The position numbers and the translations under genes are program-made. This document shows positions 1 through 7,480 of a DNA stretch of 64,000 nucleotides, in pieces. Within the stretch, counting starts at the first letter, position 1, and every line of letters starts with the position of its first letter. The stretch covers positions 186,001 through 250,000 of the forward strand of contig NZ_JNBQ01000002.1 in assembly GCF_001019615.1 (NCBI RefSeq), in the 5' to 3' direction. Origin of the DNA: Cellulosimicrobium funkei. Its GTDB lineage: Bacteria; Actinomycetota; Actinomycetes; Actinomycetales; Cellulomonadaceae. Under the pieces are notes generated by a model. That model ran no database searches. It was not told the DNA's origin and worked only from the letters and a program-made list of their open reading frames with translations.

Positions 1-2
1 AG

Positions 3-314
3 GCGACGCTCTCGACGACGCTGTGGTCGCGCACCGCGACGGCCGCGGTGATCTCGGGCACGGCGGGGCGCATCGAGGTGGAGGGGAACTTCTACGCGCC
101 GACGTCGTTCCGCGTGATCCGGCACGACGGCGCGTCCTGGTACTACGACGGCTTCACGGGCGAGGGCAAGCAGTACCAGGCGGCCGAGGTCGCGCGCCGT
201 GTCGCCGCGGGCGAGATGCAGAGCCCGCGCATGTCGTGGGACTCGACGCTCGAGGTCATGCGGACGCTCGACGAGGTGCGCCGCCAGATCGGGGTCGTCT
301 ACCCGGGGGAGTGA
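3..314 (+). CDS. Gfo/Idh/MocA family oxidoreductase, C-terminal part
   Basis: This is the last 103 residues of a protein that begins left of the window. The tail resembles the C-terminal part of Gfo/Idh/MocA NAD(P)-dependent sugar or polyol dehydrogenases: a beta-rich stretch (RVIRHDGASWYYDG), then a closing helix ending in DEVRRQIGVVYPGE. The Rossmann cofactor domain lies outside the window, so substrate and direction cannot be judged. A second, full-length member of this superfamily lies at 19892-21058. The stop codon is followed within 10 bases by the R1 palindrome at 323-398, which may serve as the transcript end. Confidence 0.75.
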   Translation, partial: ATLSTTLWSRTATAAVISGTAGRIEVEGNFYAPTSFRVIRHDGASWYYDGFTGEGKQYQAAEVARRVAAGEMQSPRMSWDSTLEVMRTLDEVRRQIGVVYPGE

Positions 315-322
315 GCCCGTCC

Positions 323-398
323 GCCGCGAGATCGACCGGAGCGTTCGAGATCGACCTACGGAGGGTCGATCTGGGAGCGCTCGGGTCGATCTCGCGGC
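323..398. repeat. Palindromic repeat R1, copy A
   Basis: The outer arms GCCGCGAGATCGACC (323-337) and its exact reverse complement (384-398) pair over 15 bases. Inside them a second GAGATCGACC/GGTCGATCT pair faces across a short loop containing TACGGA. The element therefore carries four copies of the GATCGACC core, two per arm. It lies between the end of the oxidoreductase and the convergent small gene at 404. The same architecture recurs at 37687-37755, and a half copy at 62083-62098. Confidence 0.85.
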
Positions 399-403
399 AA
401 GGG

Positions 404-613
404 TCAGTCGGTGTGCTCGACGACGTAGCTGCGGCCGTCCGGGCCCGTCACGCGCTCGAAGCGGGTCTTGAGCTCCTGGTCGCGCTCGCGTTCCGCGTCG
501 GAGACGCCGCGCCCGTCGGCGTCCTGGCGGCCGACCTGGGCGGGGCCGAAGATCGGGAGGAACCCCTCGGTGATGCGCATGCCGAGCGTGCGCCTGTCGT
601 TCTTCCGCGCCAC
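404..613 (-). CDS. Small conserved-looking hypothetical protein
   Basis: A 69-residue protein with a basic start (MARKNDRRTLGMRITEG), a glycine/phenylalanine stretch and an acidic, Asp/Glu/Arg-rich second half ending RSYVVEHTD. There is no signal peptide or membrane segment. I do not recognise a family. It is divergent from the MarR gene at 703, and the two operator-like palindromes at 642-672 lie in the shared upstream region, so it may be a MarR target. Its stop lies six bases from the R1 palindrome. The assignment as a gene rests on position and strand logic more than on homology. Confidence 0.55.
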   Translation of the reverse strand: MARKNDRRTLGMRITEGFLPIFGPAQVGRQDADGRGVSDAERERDQELKTRFERVTGPDGRSYVVEHTD

Positions 614-641
614 GGTGTCCTCCGCTGCAGGGTCTCGTCAG

Positions 642-672
642 ATGATTGGTGCACCAATCATTGGTGTGCCAA
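642..672. promoter_or_regulatory. Double MarR-type operator
   Basis: Bases 642-661 form a perfect 20-base palindrome (ATGATTGGTGCACCAATCAT). It is followed directly by a second, imperfect site TTGGTGTGCCAA (661-672). Both share TTGG-N4-CCAA half-sites. They lie 31 bases upstream of the MarR start and 29 bases from the divergent small gene, a typical place for MarR autoregulation of a divergent pair. Confidence 0.75.
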
Positions 673-702
673 GAATAGCGCGCTCCTCGGTACCATGGCG
701 CC

Positions 703-1206
703 ATGACGGGTGACGAGGTCGACAGGACGGCCGTGCGGGGCGCGGGCACGCTGTTCGCCGACCCCCTCGCGCTCGAGGCGCAGGTCTGCTTCGCGCTCTC
801 GGCGGGGGCGCGGGGCATGGTGGCGCTGTACCGACCGCTGCTCGAGCCGCTCGGCATCACGCACCCGCAGTACCTCGTGCTCCTCGCGCTCTGGCAGGAC
901 GACGCCGCGGGGACGACGTCGACCGTCGGCGACCTCGCCGCGCGCCTGCACCTCGACGCCGGCACGCTCTCGCCCCTGCTCAAGCGGCTCGAGACGCTCG
1001 GGTACGTGCGCCGGTCGCGCTCGCCCGACGACGGTCGCCAGGTCCGCGTGACCCTCACCGCCGAGGGACGTGCGCGCCGCCGCGACGCCGAGCGCGTCCC
1101 GCCGGCGATCGTCGCGGCCACAGGACTCAGCCTCGATGAGCTCGCCGAGGTGCACGCCGCGGCGTCCAAGGTCGTCGCCGCCGCGCTGCGCGCGGGCGTC
1201 TACTGA
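703..1206 (+). CDS. MarR/OhrR family transcriptional regulator
   Basis: A 167-residue winged-helix regulator. Residues of about 45-120 carry the MarR core: THPQYLVLLALWQ, the recognition region TVGDLAARLHLDAGTLSPLLKRLE and the wing DDGRQVRVTLTAEG. MarR proteins bind short palindromes as dimers and are released by phenolic ligands or by thiol oxidation (the OhrR branch). One Cys near the N terminus (EAQVCFALS) sits where OhrR-type sensors carry their reactive cysteine, so a peroxide-sensing role is possible but unproven. Two TTGG-N4-CCAA sites just upstream suggest autoregulation. The ATG at 703 is preferred because the ATG at 695 runs into a stop after three codons. Confidence 0.85.
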   Translation: MTGDEVDRTAVRGAGTLFADPLALEAQVCFALSAGARGMVALYRPLLEPLGITHPQYLVLLALWQDDAAGTTSTVGDLAARLHLDAGTLSPLLKRLETLGYVRRSRSPDDGRQVRVTLTAEGRARRRDAERVPPAIVAATGLSLDELAEVHAAASKVVAAALRAGVY

Positions 1207-1212
1207 CGAGAG

Positions 1213-1923
1213 TCAGGCGTCGGTGACGCGGACGCCGTCGGGACCGACGACGAAGCGGACCGCCGCCAGCCCCGTCGCCAGGGCGTCGGGCGCGGGGGAG
1301 GACTCCGCGAGCTCGGCGGCCGAGTGGGTGCCCGTCACGGCGAGGGTCGCGCAGCCCGCCGCGCGCGCCGCGGCGATCCCCGCGGGGGCGTCCTCGACGA
1401 CGAGGCACCGTGCCGGGTCCACGCCGAGGCGCTCCGCGCCGAGCAGGAACGGGTCCGGGTCGGGCTTGCCGCGCGCGACGTCGTCGGCCGTCACCACGAC
1501 CGACGGCGCGTCGAGGCCCGACGCCGCCATGCGCGCCGCGGCGAGCGGGCGCGTGCAGGACGTGACGATCGCCTGCCGTCCGGGCGGGAGGACGGCCAGC
1601 GCGTCCCGCGTGCCGGGCAGGATCGTCACGCCCTCGTTGTCCTCGAGCTCGAGCGCGTGGATGCGCTCGTAGGCCGGCTCGACCCGGTCCTCCGGCAGGA
1701 GCTCGGCGATGAGCGCGCGCGCCGGGGTGCCGTGCTGGATCTGGAACTCCTCGGGGTCGGGCAGGCCGTGCTCCGCGGCCCAGCGCCGCCAGTTGCGGTC
1801 GACCGCCGGGACGGAGTCGATGAGCGTGCCGTCCATGTCGAACAGGACGGCGTCGAACGTGCGTCCGGCGAACGCGACGCCGGGGGTGGGCAGGGAGCGG
1901 GGCGCGGTGGCGGGGTCGGGCAT
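1213..1923 (-). CDS. HAD-superfamily sugar phosphatase-like hydrolase
   Basis: A 236-residue HAD subfamily IA hydrolase. Motif I is FDMDGTLID (nucleophile and general acid Asp), motif II is the Ser/Thr in AIVTSCT, and motifs III/IV are in ARGKPDPDPFLLG and VVEDAPAGIAAARAAG. The small cap domain inserted after motif I and the GKPDP motif are those of sugar-phosphatase/beta-phosphoglucomutase relatives (YfbT, DOG-phosphatase type), which dephosphorylate sugar phosphates in the cytoplasm. The gene converges on the MarR gene with a 6-base gap and is divergent from tmk. The exact substrate cannot be read from sequence. Confidence 0.85.
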   Translation of the reverse strand: MPDPATAPRSLPTPGVAFAGRTFDAVLFDMDGTLIDSVPAVDRNWRRWAAEHGLPDPEEFQIQHGTPARALIAELLPEDRVEPAYERIHALELEDNEGVTILPGTRDALAVLPPGRQAIVTSCTRPLAAARMAASGLDAPSVVVTADDVARGKPDPDPFLLGAERLGVDPARCLVVEDAPAGIAAARAAGCATLAVTGTHSAAELAESSPAPDALATGLAAVRFVVGPDGVRVTDA

Positions 1924-1981
1924 GCCCCGAGGCTAGCCCGCGGCCGCACCCGTGTCCGACGCCGCGGATAGGGTGGACGCC

Positions 1982-2749
1982 GTGAGCGCACCCGGGTACT
2001 TCATCTCCTTCGAGGGCGGCGACGGCGTCGGCAAGTCCACCCAGTCGCGCCTTCTCGGGCAGTGGCTCGGCGAGCTCACGGGGCGCGAGGTCGTGCTGAC
2101 GCGCGAGCCCGGCGGCACCGAGCTCGGCAAGGAGCTGCGGGCGGCGGTGCTCCACGGGCAGGACATGGACCCGCGCACCGAGGCGCTCATCTACGCCGCG
2201 GACCGCGCGCACCACGTCGCGAGCCTCGTGCGCCCCGCGCTCGAGCGGGGTGCGATCGTCGTCACGGACCGCTACCTCGACTCGTCGGTCGCGTACCAGG
2301 CGGGCGGGCGCGAGCTCGGCGCGGACGAGGTCGAGCTCATCTCGCGCTGGGCCGTGCAAGACCTCATGCCGGACGTCACGATCCTGCTCGACCTCGACCC
2401 GGCAGCGGCCTCCGCGCGGATCCGGCGGCAGCACGACCGCCTGGAGCGCGCCGGGGCGGAGTTCCACCGCCGCACGCGGGAGGCGTTCCTCGCGCGCGCG
2501 GCGGCGGACCCGGAGCGCTGGGTCGTGCTCGACGCCACGGCCTCGATCGACGACCTCCAGGCGCAGATCCGGGTCGACGTCGCCGCGCGGCTCGAGCTCA
2601 CGCCGGTCGTGGAGGAGGCGGAGGACACGATCGCGGCCGAGCCCGACGACGGCTTCGACGACACCGACAGCGCGATCGGGTACACCCCGGGTCTCGGCCT
2701 CGGGCCGGGTGCCGCCGCCGGGCCGGCCACGGGGAGCGGGGCCGCGTGA
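1982..2749 (+). CDS. tmk: Thymidylate kinase
   Basis: dTMP kinase phosphorylates dTMP to dTDP with ATP for DNA synthesis. The P-loop GGDGVGKST is at residues 12-20, TREPGG follows as the dTMP-binding loop, and TDRYLDSSVAYQ is the DR(Y/F) motif. The GTG at 1982 is chosen because FISFEGGDG then begins at residue 7, as in the family. A more distal GTG at 1952 would only add a divergent leader. The kinase fold ends near residue 205, and about 50 acidic then Gly/Ala-rich residues follow, longer than the usual 205-215 aa enzyme. The stop overlaps the GTG of the delta-prime gene by 4 bases, so the two are translationally coupled. Confidence 0.95.
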   Translation: MSAPGYFISFEGGDGVGKSTQSRLLGQWLGELTGREVVLTREPGGTELGKELRAAVLHGQDMDPRTEALIYAADRAHHVASLVRPALERGAIVVTDRYLDSSVAYQAGGRELGADEVELISRWAVQDLMPDVTILLDLDPAAASARIRRQHDRLERAGAEFHRRTREAFLARAAADPERWVVLDATASIDDLQAQIRVDVAARLELTPVVEEAEDTIAAEPDDGFDDTDSAIGYTPGLGLGPGAAAGPATGSGAA

Positions 2750-3882
2750 CCGTCTGGGACGACGTCGTCGGCCAGGAGCAGGCCGTCGAGGTGCTCCGCG
2801 CCGCCGCGACCGACCCCGCCGCGATGACGCACGCGTGGCTGCTCACCGGCCCGCCCGGCTCCGGCCGCTCGAACGCCGCGCGCGCGTTCGCCGCCGCGCT
2901 CCAGTGCGAGCAGGGCGGGTGCGGGCACTGCCAGGCGTGCCGCACGACGCTCGCCGGGACGCACCCCGACGTGACGCTCGTCGCGACCGAGCTCGTCACC
3001 ATCAAGATCGACGAGGTGCGCGACCTCGTGACGGTCGCGAGCCGCAGCCCGTCGCAGGGCCGGCGCCGCGTGATCGTCGTCGAGGACGCCGACCGCATGG
3101 CGGAGCGCACGACGAACGTGCTGCTCAAGGCGATCGAGGAGCCCGCGCCCCACACGGTGTGGATCCTCTGCGCGCCGAGCCCGCAGGACGTGCTCGTGAC
3201 GATCCGCTCCCGGTGCCGTGGCGTCGTGCTCCGCGTGCCCCCGGTCGAGGCCGTGGCCGGGCTGCTGGTCCAGCGCGACGGCGTGGACGAGCACGTCGCG
3301 CTCGTCGCCGCCCGCGCGGCGCAGAGCCACATCGGGCTCGCACGCCGGCTGGCCCGCGACGCCGGAGCCCGGGACCGGCGGACGTCGGTGCTCTCGCTCG
3401 CGCGCCGGGTCCGCGGCGTGGGCGACGCCGTGCTCGCCGCGGGCGAGCTCGTGGACCTCGCGCAGGCCGAGGCGAAGGCGGCGACGGAGGAGCGCGACGC
3501 GGCCGAGAAGGCGGAGCTGCTGCGCGCGCTCGGCGTCGCCGACGGCGAGACCCTCCCGCCCCGCCTGCGGTCCCAGCTCCGCGACCTCGAGGCCGACCAG
3601 AAGCGGCGCGCGACCCGGCACCAGCGCGACGTGCTCGACCGCGCGATGGTCGACCTGCTGTCCCTCTACCGCGACGTGCTCGTCGTGCAGCTCGGGGCGG
3701 AGGTCGAGCTCGTCAACGTCGAGCTCGCGGAGGCGGTGCGCACGCTCGCCGAGGACTCCACGCCGGAGCAGACCGTGCGGCGGATGGACGCGATCGGCGT
3801 CGCGCGCGAGCGGCTGGAGGGCAACGTCGCGCCGCTGCTCGCGGTCGAGGCGATGGTCATCGCGCTGCGTCCTCAGGGCTGA
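2746..3882 (+). CDS. holB: DNA polymerase III subunit delta-prime
   Basis: A 378-residue clamp-loader subunit of the AAA+ DnaX/HolB family. It opens with WDDVVGQEQAVEVLRAAA and then GPPGSGRS, a P-loop in which the catalytic lysine is Arg, as expected for delta-prime, which does not hydrolyse ATP. A zinc module follows (CEQGGCGHCQAC), then VVEDADRMAERTTNVLLKAIEEP and the SRC-type motif IRSRCRGVVLRVP. The C-terminal collar domain is helical. It acts with the tau/gamma and delta subunits to load the beta clamp. The start overlaps the tmk stop (GTGA), the usual actinobacterial tmk-holB arrangement. Confidence 0.93.
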   Translation: MTVWDDVVGQEQAVEVLRAAATDPAAMTHAWLLTGPPGSGRSNAARAFAAALQCEQGGCGHCQACRTTLAGTHPDVTLVATELVTIKIDEVRDLVTVASRSPSQGRRRVIVVEDADRMAERTTNVLLKAIEEPAPHTVWILCAPSPQDVLVTIRSRCRGVVLRVPPVEAVAGLLVQRDGVDEHVALVAARAAQSHIGLARRLARDAGARDRRTSVLSLARRVRGVGDAVLAAGELVDLAQAEAKAATEERDAAEKAELLRALGVADGETLPPRLRSQLRDLEADQKRRATRHQRDVLDRAMVDLLSLYRDVLVVQLGAEVELVNVELAEAVRTLAEDSTPEQTVRRMDAIGVARERLEGNVAPLLAVEAMVIALRPQG

Positions 3883-3922
3883 CGCGCGCACGGCCGCCCC
3901 TGCCCGCAGGGCCGACCCGCCC

Positions 3923-4459
3923 TCAGCGGCGGCGCCCCCGGGAGAACATCCCGCTCCCGAGCGGCGCGCGACCGCCGCCGCCCCGGCGCCGGCGTCGCCG
4001 ACGGTCGACGAGCGCCTGGACGGCGACACCCCCGAACGCGACCAGGGCGATCACCGCGGTGATCCGCGCGGCCAGGGGCGTGCTCGGGGCGCGGCCGCTG
4101 CCCGAGCCCGTGGCGACGAGCTCCGGGACGAGCAGGCCGCCGATCACGAGCCAGCCGAAGAAGACGGTGACCGTGCCCGTGAGAAGGACCTTCGCGACCG
4201 CGTAGAGGCGCTCGCCGAGGCGTCGGGGCACGGTCAACGACACGGCACCGACCGCGAACGCGAGCAGGAACGCGAGCACCAGCACGGCGGGCACGACCTC
4301 CTCGCCCTCGGCGAGGTCGTCCCACGACGCGCGGAGCAGGAGGGCGCCGATCCCCAGCGGGACCGCCGCGAGCAGGAGTCCCGACCACCAGCGCAGGGGA
4401 GGGTCGCGCGGTGGTTGCCGGCGCGGACGCGGGGGTCGGGTCCGACGGCGGGCGTTCAC
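3923..4459 (-). CDS. Four-helix membrane protein of unknown function
   Basis: A 178-residue protein with an Arg/Pro-rich N terminus, four predicted membrane spans (GLLLAAVPLGIGALLL, VPAVLVLAFLLAFAVG, LLTGTVTVFFGWLVIGGLL, AARITAVIALVAFGGVAVQAL) and a very basic C-terminal tail. I know no named family for it. Its GTG start overlaps the stop of the upstream HxlR gene by four bases, so the two are cotranscribed. It converges on the delta-prime gene. Confidence 0.75.
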   Translation of the reverse strand: MNARRRTRPPRPRRQPPRDPPLRWWSGLLLAAVPLGIGALLLRASWDDLAEGEEVVPAVLVLAFLLAFAVGAVSLTVPRRLGERLYAVAKVLLTGTVTVFFGWLVIGGLLVPELVATGSGSGRAPSTPLAARITAVIALVAFGGVAVQALVDRRRRRRRGGGGRAPLGSGMFSRGRRR

Positions 4460-4887
4460 GCCCCGGTCCGGTCGCTCGCGGCGGCGCGGGACGCGGCGAT
4501 GCGCTCGCCGTTCTCCTCCGACCAGGCACGGATCGCGTCGATGGGGCCGAGGAGCGACCGGCCGAGGTCGGTGAGCGCGTACTCGACGCGCGGCGGCACC
4601 TCGGCGTAGACCGTGCGCTGGACCAGGCCGTCACGCTCCAGCGAGCGCAGCGTCTGGGTCAGGACCTTGGGCGTGACGACGCCGACGAGGTCGCGCAGCT
4701 CTCCGAAGCGCAGGACGCGCCGGCGCAGGGCCATGAAGACGAGGAGCGTCCACTTGTCGCCGATGCGCTCGACGACGAGCCTGCTCGGGCAGTCGGCGGA
4801 GAACACGTCGGGTGCGCCGTCGGAACCACCGTCGGGTCCGCTCCGCGAGACGCGGGCGGCGGCGTCGCCGCGCGGCGGGCTCGCCAT
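4456..4887 (-). CDS. HxlR family transcriptional regulator
   Basis: A 143-residue winged-helix regulator of the HxlR/DUF24 family. The hallmark N-terminal segment CPSRLVVERIGDKWTLLVF is present with the conserved cysteine that several members use to sense electrophiles or oxidants. Next come the recognition region FGELRDLVGVVTPKVLTQTLRSLERDGLV and the wing VPPRVEYALTDLGRSL. It is divergent from the NAD(P)-binding protein at 4990, which is the likely target, and is coupled to the membrane protein downstream. ATG 4887 is used; GTG 4896 is possible. Confidence 0.88.
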   Translation of the reverse strand: MASPPRGDAAARVSRSGPDGGSDGAPDVFSADCPSRLVVERIGDKWTLLVFMALRRRVLRFGELRDLVGVVTPKVLTQTLRSLERDGLVQRTVYAEVPPRVEYALTDLGRSLLGPIDAIRAWSEENGERIAASRAAASDRTGA

Positions 4888-4907
4888 GGTATCCACCGGG
4901 GAAGTAT

Positions 4908-4946
4908 GGCACGGTGAAGTCACCAGTACCTGAGAGATACCGTGCC
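4908..4946. promoter_or_regulatory. Inverted repeats between HxlR and SDR genes
   Basis: GGCACGGT (4908-4915) and ACCGTGCC (4939-4946) are exact inverted copies 23 bases apart. Nested inside is GGTGA-AG-TCACC (4913-4924). Both lie in the 102-base divergent promoter region and are candidate HxlR operators. Confidence 0.5.
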
Positions 4947-4989
4947 GTCCGGACCGGTCGCCGACCGGCCACGACACGGGAGGTACGAC

Positions 4990-5886
4990 ATGCAGGTGCT
5001 GCTCACCGGGGGGACCGGGTTCGTCGGGTCGGCCGTGCTGCGCGAGCTGCGCGGCCGCGGGCACGAGGTGACCGCGCTCGTGCGGTCCGAGGCGTCCGCC
5101 GCGGCCGTCGCCGCGGCCGGGGCGACCCCCGTCCAGATGGACGCGTACGACGTCGACGCGCTCGTCGCCGTCCTCGACCGGGCCGAGGGCGCGATCCACG
5201 CCGCCGCACCCGGGGACGGGACGAGCGAGGCCCTCGACCGGGCGGTCGTCGAGGCGGTCACGCGCGCGTTCGGAGGGACGACCAGGCCGTTCGTGCACAC
5301 GAGCGGGGTGTGGAAGTGGGGCGGCGGGTCGGCGACGGAGACCTCGCCGACCGACCCGCCCGCGATCGTCGCGTGGCGCGTCGCCGTGGAGGAGCTGCTG
5401 CTCGCCCAGGACGTCGTCGCGTCGGTCGTCGCGCCCGGCGTCGTCTACGGGGACGGTCGCGGCATCCCCGCGCTCGTCTCGGGGGCGCCGCGCGTGGACG
5501 GACCGGACGGACCGGGTCTCGCGCTCGTCGGCGACGGCGCGCAGCACTGGTCGGTCGTGCACGTCGACGACCTCGCGGTGCTCTACGCGCTCGCGCTGGA
5601 GCACGGCGCCCGCGGCCACCTGCTCGGCACGACGGCGGAGCACCCCACGGTCCGGGCGCTCACCGAGGCGGCGAGCCGGGCCGCAGGGCTGGGCGGAGTC
5701 GTCGTGCCGCAGTCCGTCGAGGCGACCCGCGAGCGGTTCGGGGCGCCCTTCGCGGACGCGCTGCTGCTGGACCAGGCGACGCGTGCCGTCCGGGCGGCCG
5801 AGCTCGGCTGGACCCCGGTCCGTGGGTCGCTGGTCGAGGAGCTGGAGAGCGGCTCCTACGTGCCCGAGGCCGCGGCGCGCGCCTGA
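4990..5886 (+). CDS. NAD(P)-dependent epimerase/dehydratase family protein
   Basis: A 298-residue atypical/extended short-chain dehydrogenase-like protein. The Rossmann motif is LLTGGTGFVGSAVLREL at residues 3-19. A Tyr-x-x-x-Lys pair is not clear: the HTSGVWKWGGG segment holds the region where the catalytic Tyr normally lies, so it may be a reductase without classic SDR catalysis, as in many NmrA-like or SDR_a5 proteins. WSVVHVDDLAVLYALALE is the usual C-terminal substrate-domain motif. A strong ribosome site (GGGAGG) precedes ATG 4990. The divergent HxlR gene probably controls it, which fits a stress- or electrophile-induced reductase. Confidence 0.8.
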   Translation: MQVLLTGGTGFVGSAVLRELRGRGHEVTALVRSEASAAAVAAAGATPVQMDAYDVDALVAVLDRAEGAIHAAAPGDGTSEALDRAVVEAVTRAFGGTTRPFVHTSGVWKWGGGSATETSPTDPPAIVAWRVAVEELLLAQDVVASVVAPGVVYGDGRGIPALVSGAPRVDGPDGPGLALVGDGAQHWSVVHVDDLAVLYALALEHGARGHLLGTTAEHPTVRALTEAASRAAGLGGVVVPQSVEATRERFGAPFADALLLDQATRAVRAAELGWTPVRGSLVEELESGSYVPEAAARA

Positions 5887-5893
5887 CGTCCGC

Positions 5894-6883
5894 TCACGTC
5901 GCCGGGGCCGCCGCGCGGAGCTTCTCCAGCAGCGGCCCCGCGGCGTCCGCGAGGAACTCGCGCTGCCCGACCTCGCCCACCTGGACGAGCGCGAGGTCGG
6001 TGAACCCCGCCTCCCACCACGCGGACGCCGCCTCGACGATCTGGTCGAGGTCCGGGCCGCACGGGATCGACTCCGCGACGTCCTCGGGCCGGACGAACTG
6101 GCTCGCGGCCTCGAACGCCTCGGTCGTGGGCAGGTCGGCGTTCACGTGCCAGCCGCCCCCGAACCAGCGGAACTGCTCGTGCGCGCGGGCCACCGCGACG
6201 TCCTCGTCGGGGTCCCAGCAGATCGGCATCTGCCCGACGACGCGCGACGGCGCGAGGTCCGCACGGTCCCGGACCCCCGACCACCGCTCGACGACGTCGG
6301 CGTCGGGCTCGGTGGTCACGAGGTGGTCGGCCAGCGGGGCGAACCGCTCGATCGACTGCGGGCCGGACACGGCGACGCCGATCTCCACGGTCTCGTCGGG
6401 GAGGTCCCAGAGCCGCGCGGAGTCGACGCGGTAGTGCACGCCCTCGAACGTGAGGCGCTCGCCGTCGAGCAGGGACCGGATGATCTCCACGGCCTCCTCG
6501 AGCATGTCGTGCCGCTCGCCGACCGCGGGCCAGCGCTCGCCCGCGACGTGCTCGTTGAGGTTCTCCCCGGCGCCGAGGCCGAGCGTGAAGCGGTCGTCGG
6601 AGAGGAGGGCGACCGTCGCGGCCTTCTGCGCGACCACGGCCGGGTGGTAGCGCAGCAGGGGACAGGTCACGTACGTCATGAGCCCGACGCGCTCCGTCGC
6701 CTGGGCGACGGCGCCGAGCACGGACCAGGCGTAGGGGGAGTGGCCCTGGGCGTCGAGCCACGGGAAGTAGTGGTCGCTCATCACCTCGAACTCGAAGCCG
6801 ACGCGTTCCGCGTCGACCGCGTGCTCGACGAGCGCGCGCGGGCCGGACTGCTCGGTCATGAGGGTGTAGCCGAAGCGGGTCAT
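5894..6883 (-). CDS. F420-dependent G6PDH-type LLM oxidoreductase
   Basis: A 329-residue TIM-barrel luciferase-like protein of the F420-dependent subgroup related to glucose-6-phosphate dehydrogenase (FGD). It starts MTRFGYTLMTEQ, has SDHYFPWL and SPYAWSVLGAVAQAT near the F420 pocket, LGLGAGENLNEHV in the middle and the conserved AVSGPQSIERFAPLADHLVTTEP. Members transfer hydride to coenzyme F420; whether this one uses glucose-6-phosphate or another alcohol cannot be told. The gene converges on the SDR gene with 7 bases between stops. Upstream lies a strong hairpin that ends the neighbouring transcript. Confidence 0.85.
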   Translation of the reverse strand: MTRFGYTLMTEQSGPRALVEHAVDAERVGFEFEVMSDHYFPWLDAQGHSPYAWSVLGAVAQATERVGLMTYVTCPLLRYHPAVVAQKAATVALLSDDRFTLGLGAGENLNEHVAGERWPAVGERHDMLEEAVEIIRSLLDGERLTFEGVHYRVDSARLWDLPDETVEIGVAVSGPQSIERFAPLADHLVTTEPDADVVERWSGVRDRADLAPSRVVGQMPICWDPDEDVAVARAHEQFRWFGGGWHVNADLPTTEAFEAASQFVRPEDVAESIPCGPDLDQIVEAASAWWEAGFTDLALVQVGEVGQREFLADAAGPLLEKLRAAAPAT

Positions 6884-6895
6884 CCCTCGATCGTG

Positions 6896-6939
6896 GGACG
6901 GGCCGGCCGCACCCGCACGCGGGTGCGACCGGCCCGTCC
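6896..6939 (-). terminator. Hairpin terminator after the PLDc_N gene
   Basis: GGACGGGCCGG (6896-6906) and CGCACCCGC (6908-6916) pair with GCGGGTGCG (6919-6927) and CCGGCCCGTCC (6929-6939), with one mismatch and a two-base apex. It lies 17 bases past the stop of the minus-strand gene at 6956-7330. No clear T-run follows. Confidence 0.7.
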
Positions 6940-6955
6940 GGTCACGCGAGGTCGG

Positions 6956-7330
6956 TCAGGCGAGCGCCTTCGCCTTGAGCTGCGCGAACTCCTCGGGCGT
7001 GATCGCCCCGGAGTCCAGGAGCGACTTGGCGTGCGTGATCTGCTCGGCCGGCGAGGTGTTCGCGACCTGGCGGATGTACGCGTCGGTGTCCTGCTTCGCC
7101 TGGACGACGGCGGCCGCCTGCCGCTCCGCCATCCCGCGCCCGCGGGCGATGAGGTAGACGAGCGACGTCAGGATCGGCAGGAAGATGAGGAAGATGATCC
7201 ACACGGCCTTCCACCAGCCCGAGAGCTCCCGGTCACGGAACAGGTCCGCGATGATCTGGAAGAGCACGATGAGGTAGGCGATGAAGAAGAAGCTCCAGAC
7301 GAGGAGCCAGAAGAAGTCCCAGAAGTCCAC
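6956..7330 (-). CDS. PLDc_N/SHOCT domain membrane protein
   Basis: A 124-residue protein with two membrane spans (FWLLVWSFFFIAYLIVLFQII and AVWIIFLIFLPILTSLVYLIA), in the pattern of the PLDc_N (phospholipase D nuclease N-terminal) family, followed by a C-terminal SHOCT domain (SPAEQITHAKSLLDSGAITPEEFAQLKAKAL). SHOCT domains are short oligomerisation modules at the ends of membrane or stress proteins. The enzyme domain suggested by the family name is absent. GTG 7330 is preferred over a longer reading because GAAAGGG sits a suitable distance upstream and the next 20 codons lack family features. Confidence 0.85.
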   Translation of the reverse strand: MDFWDFFWLLVWSFFFIAYLIVLFQIIADLFRDRELSGWWKAVWIIFLIFLPILTSLVYLIARGRGMAERQAAAVVQAKQDTDAYIRQVANTSPAEQITHAKSLLDSGAITPEEFAQLKAKALA

Positions 7331-7417
7331 GGTCGCGCCCTTTCTCGACGGATCCCCGTACCCGGAGCACGGCCGGCTGCCGCGCACCAACAGGGCGAAC
7401 CTAGCGACGATGGGTGG

Positions 7418-7452
7418 TTCGCGCCCGGCGAAAGCCGGGTGAAGCGCGCGAA
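7418..7452. other. Structured hairpin with GAAA tetraloop
   Basis: CCCGGC (7424-7429) and GCCGGG (7434-7439) form a perfect stem closed by GAAA, a GNRA-type tetraloop if transcribed on the plus strand. An outer stem TTCGCG (7418-7423)/CGCGAA (7447-7452) encloses it, with a seven-base bulge on one side. It lies between ltrA (ends 7481) and the PLDc_N gene, both on the minus strand, so it may end the ltrA transcript. Confidence 0.5.
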
Positions 7453-7480
7453 GGTGCCGTACCTCGTCTCTCGGTGCGGA

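Noticed and set aside
41-706. Plus-strand and minus-strand overlapping frames around the R1 element
   Set aside because: They read through the palindrome and the promoter region and have no family resemblance.
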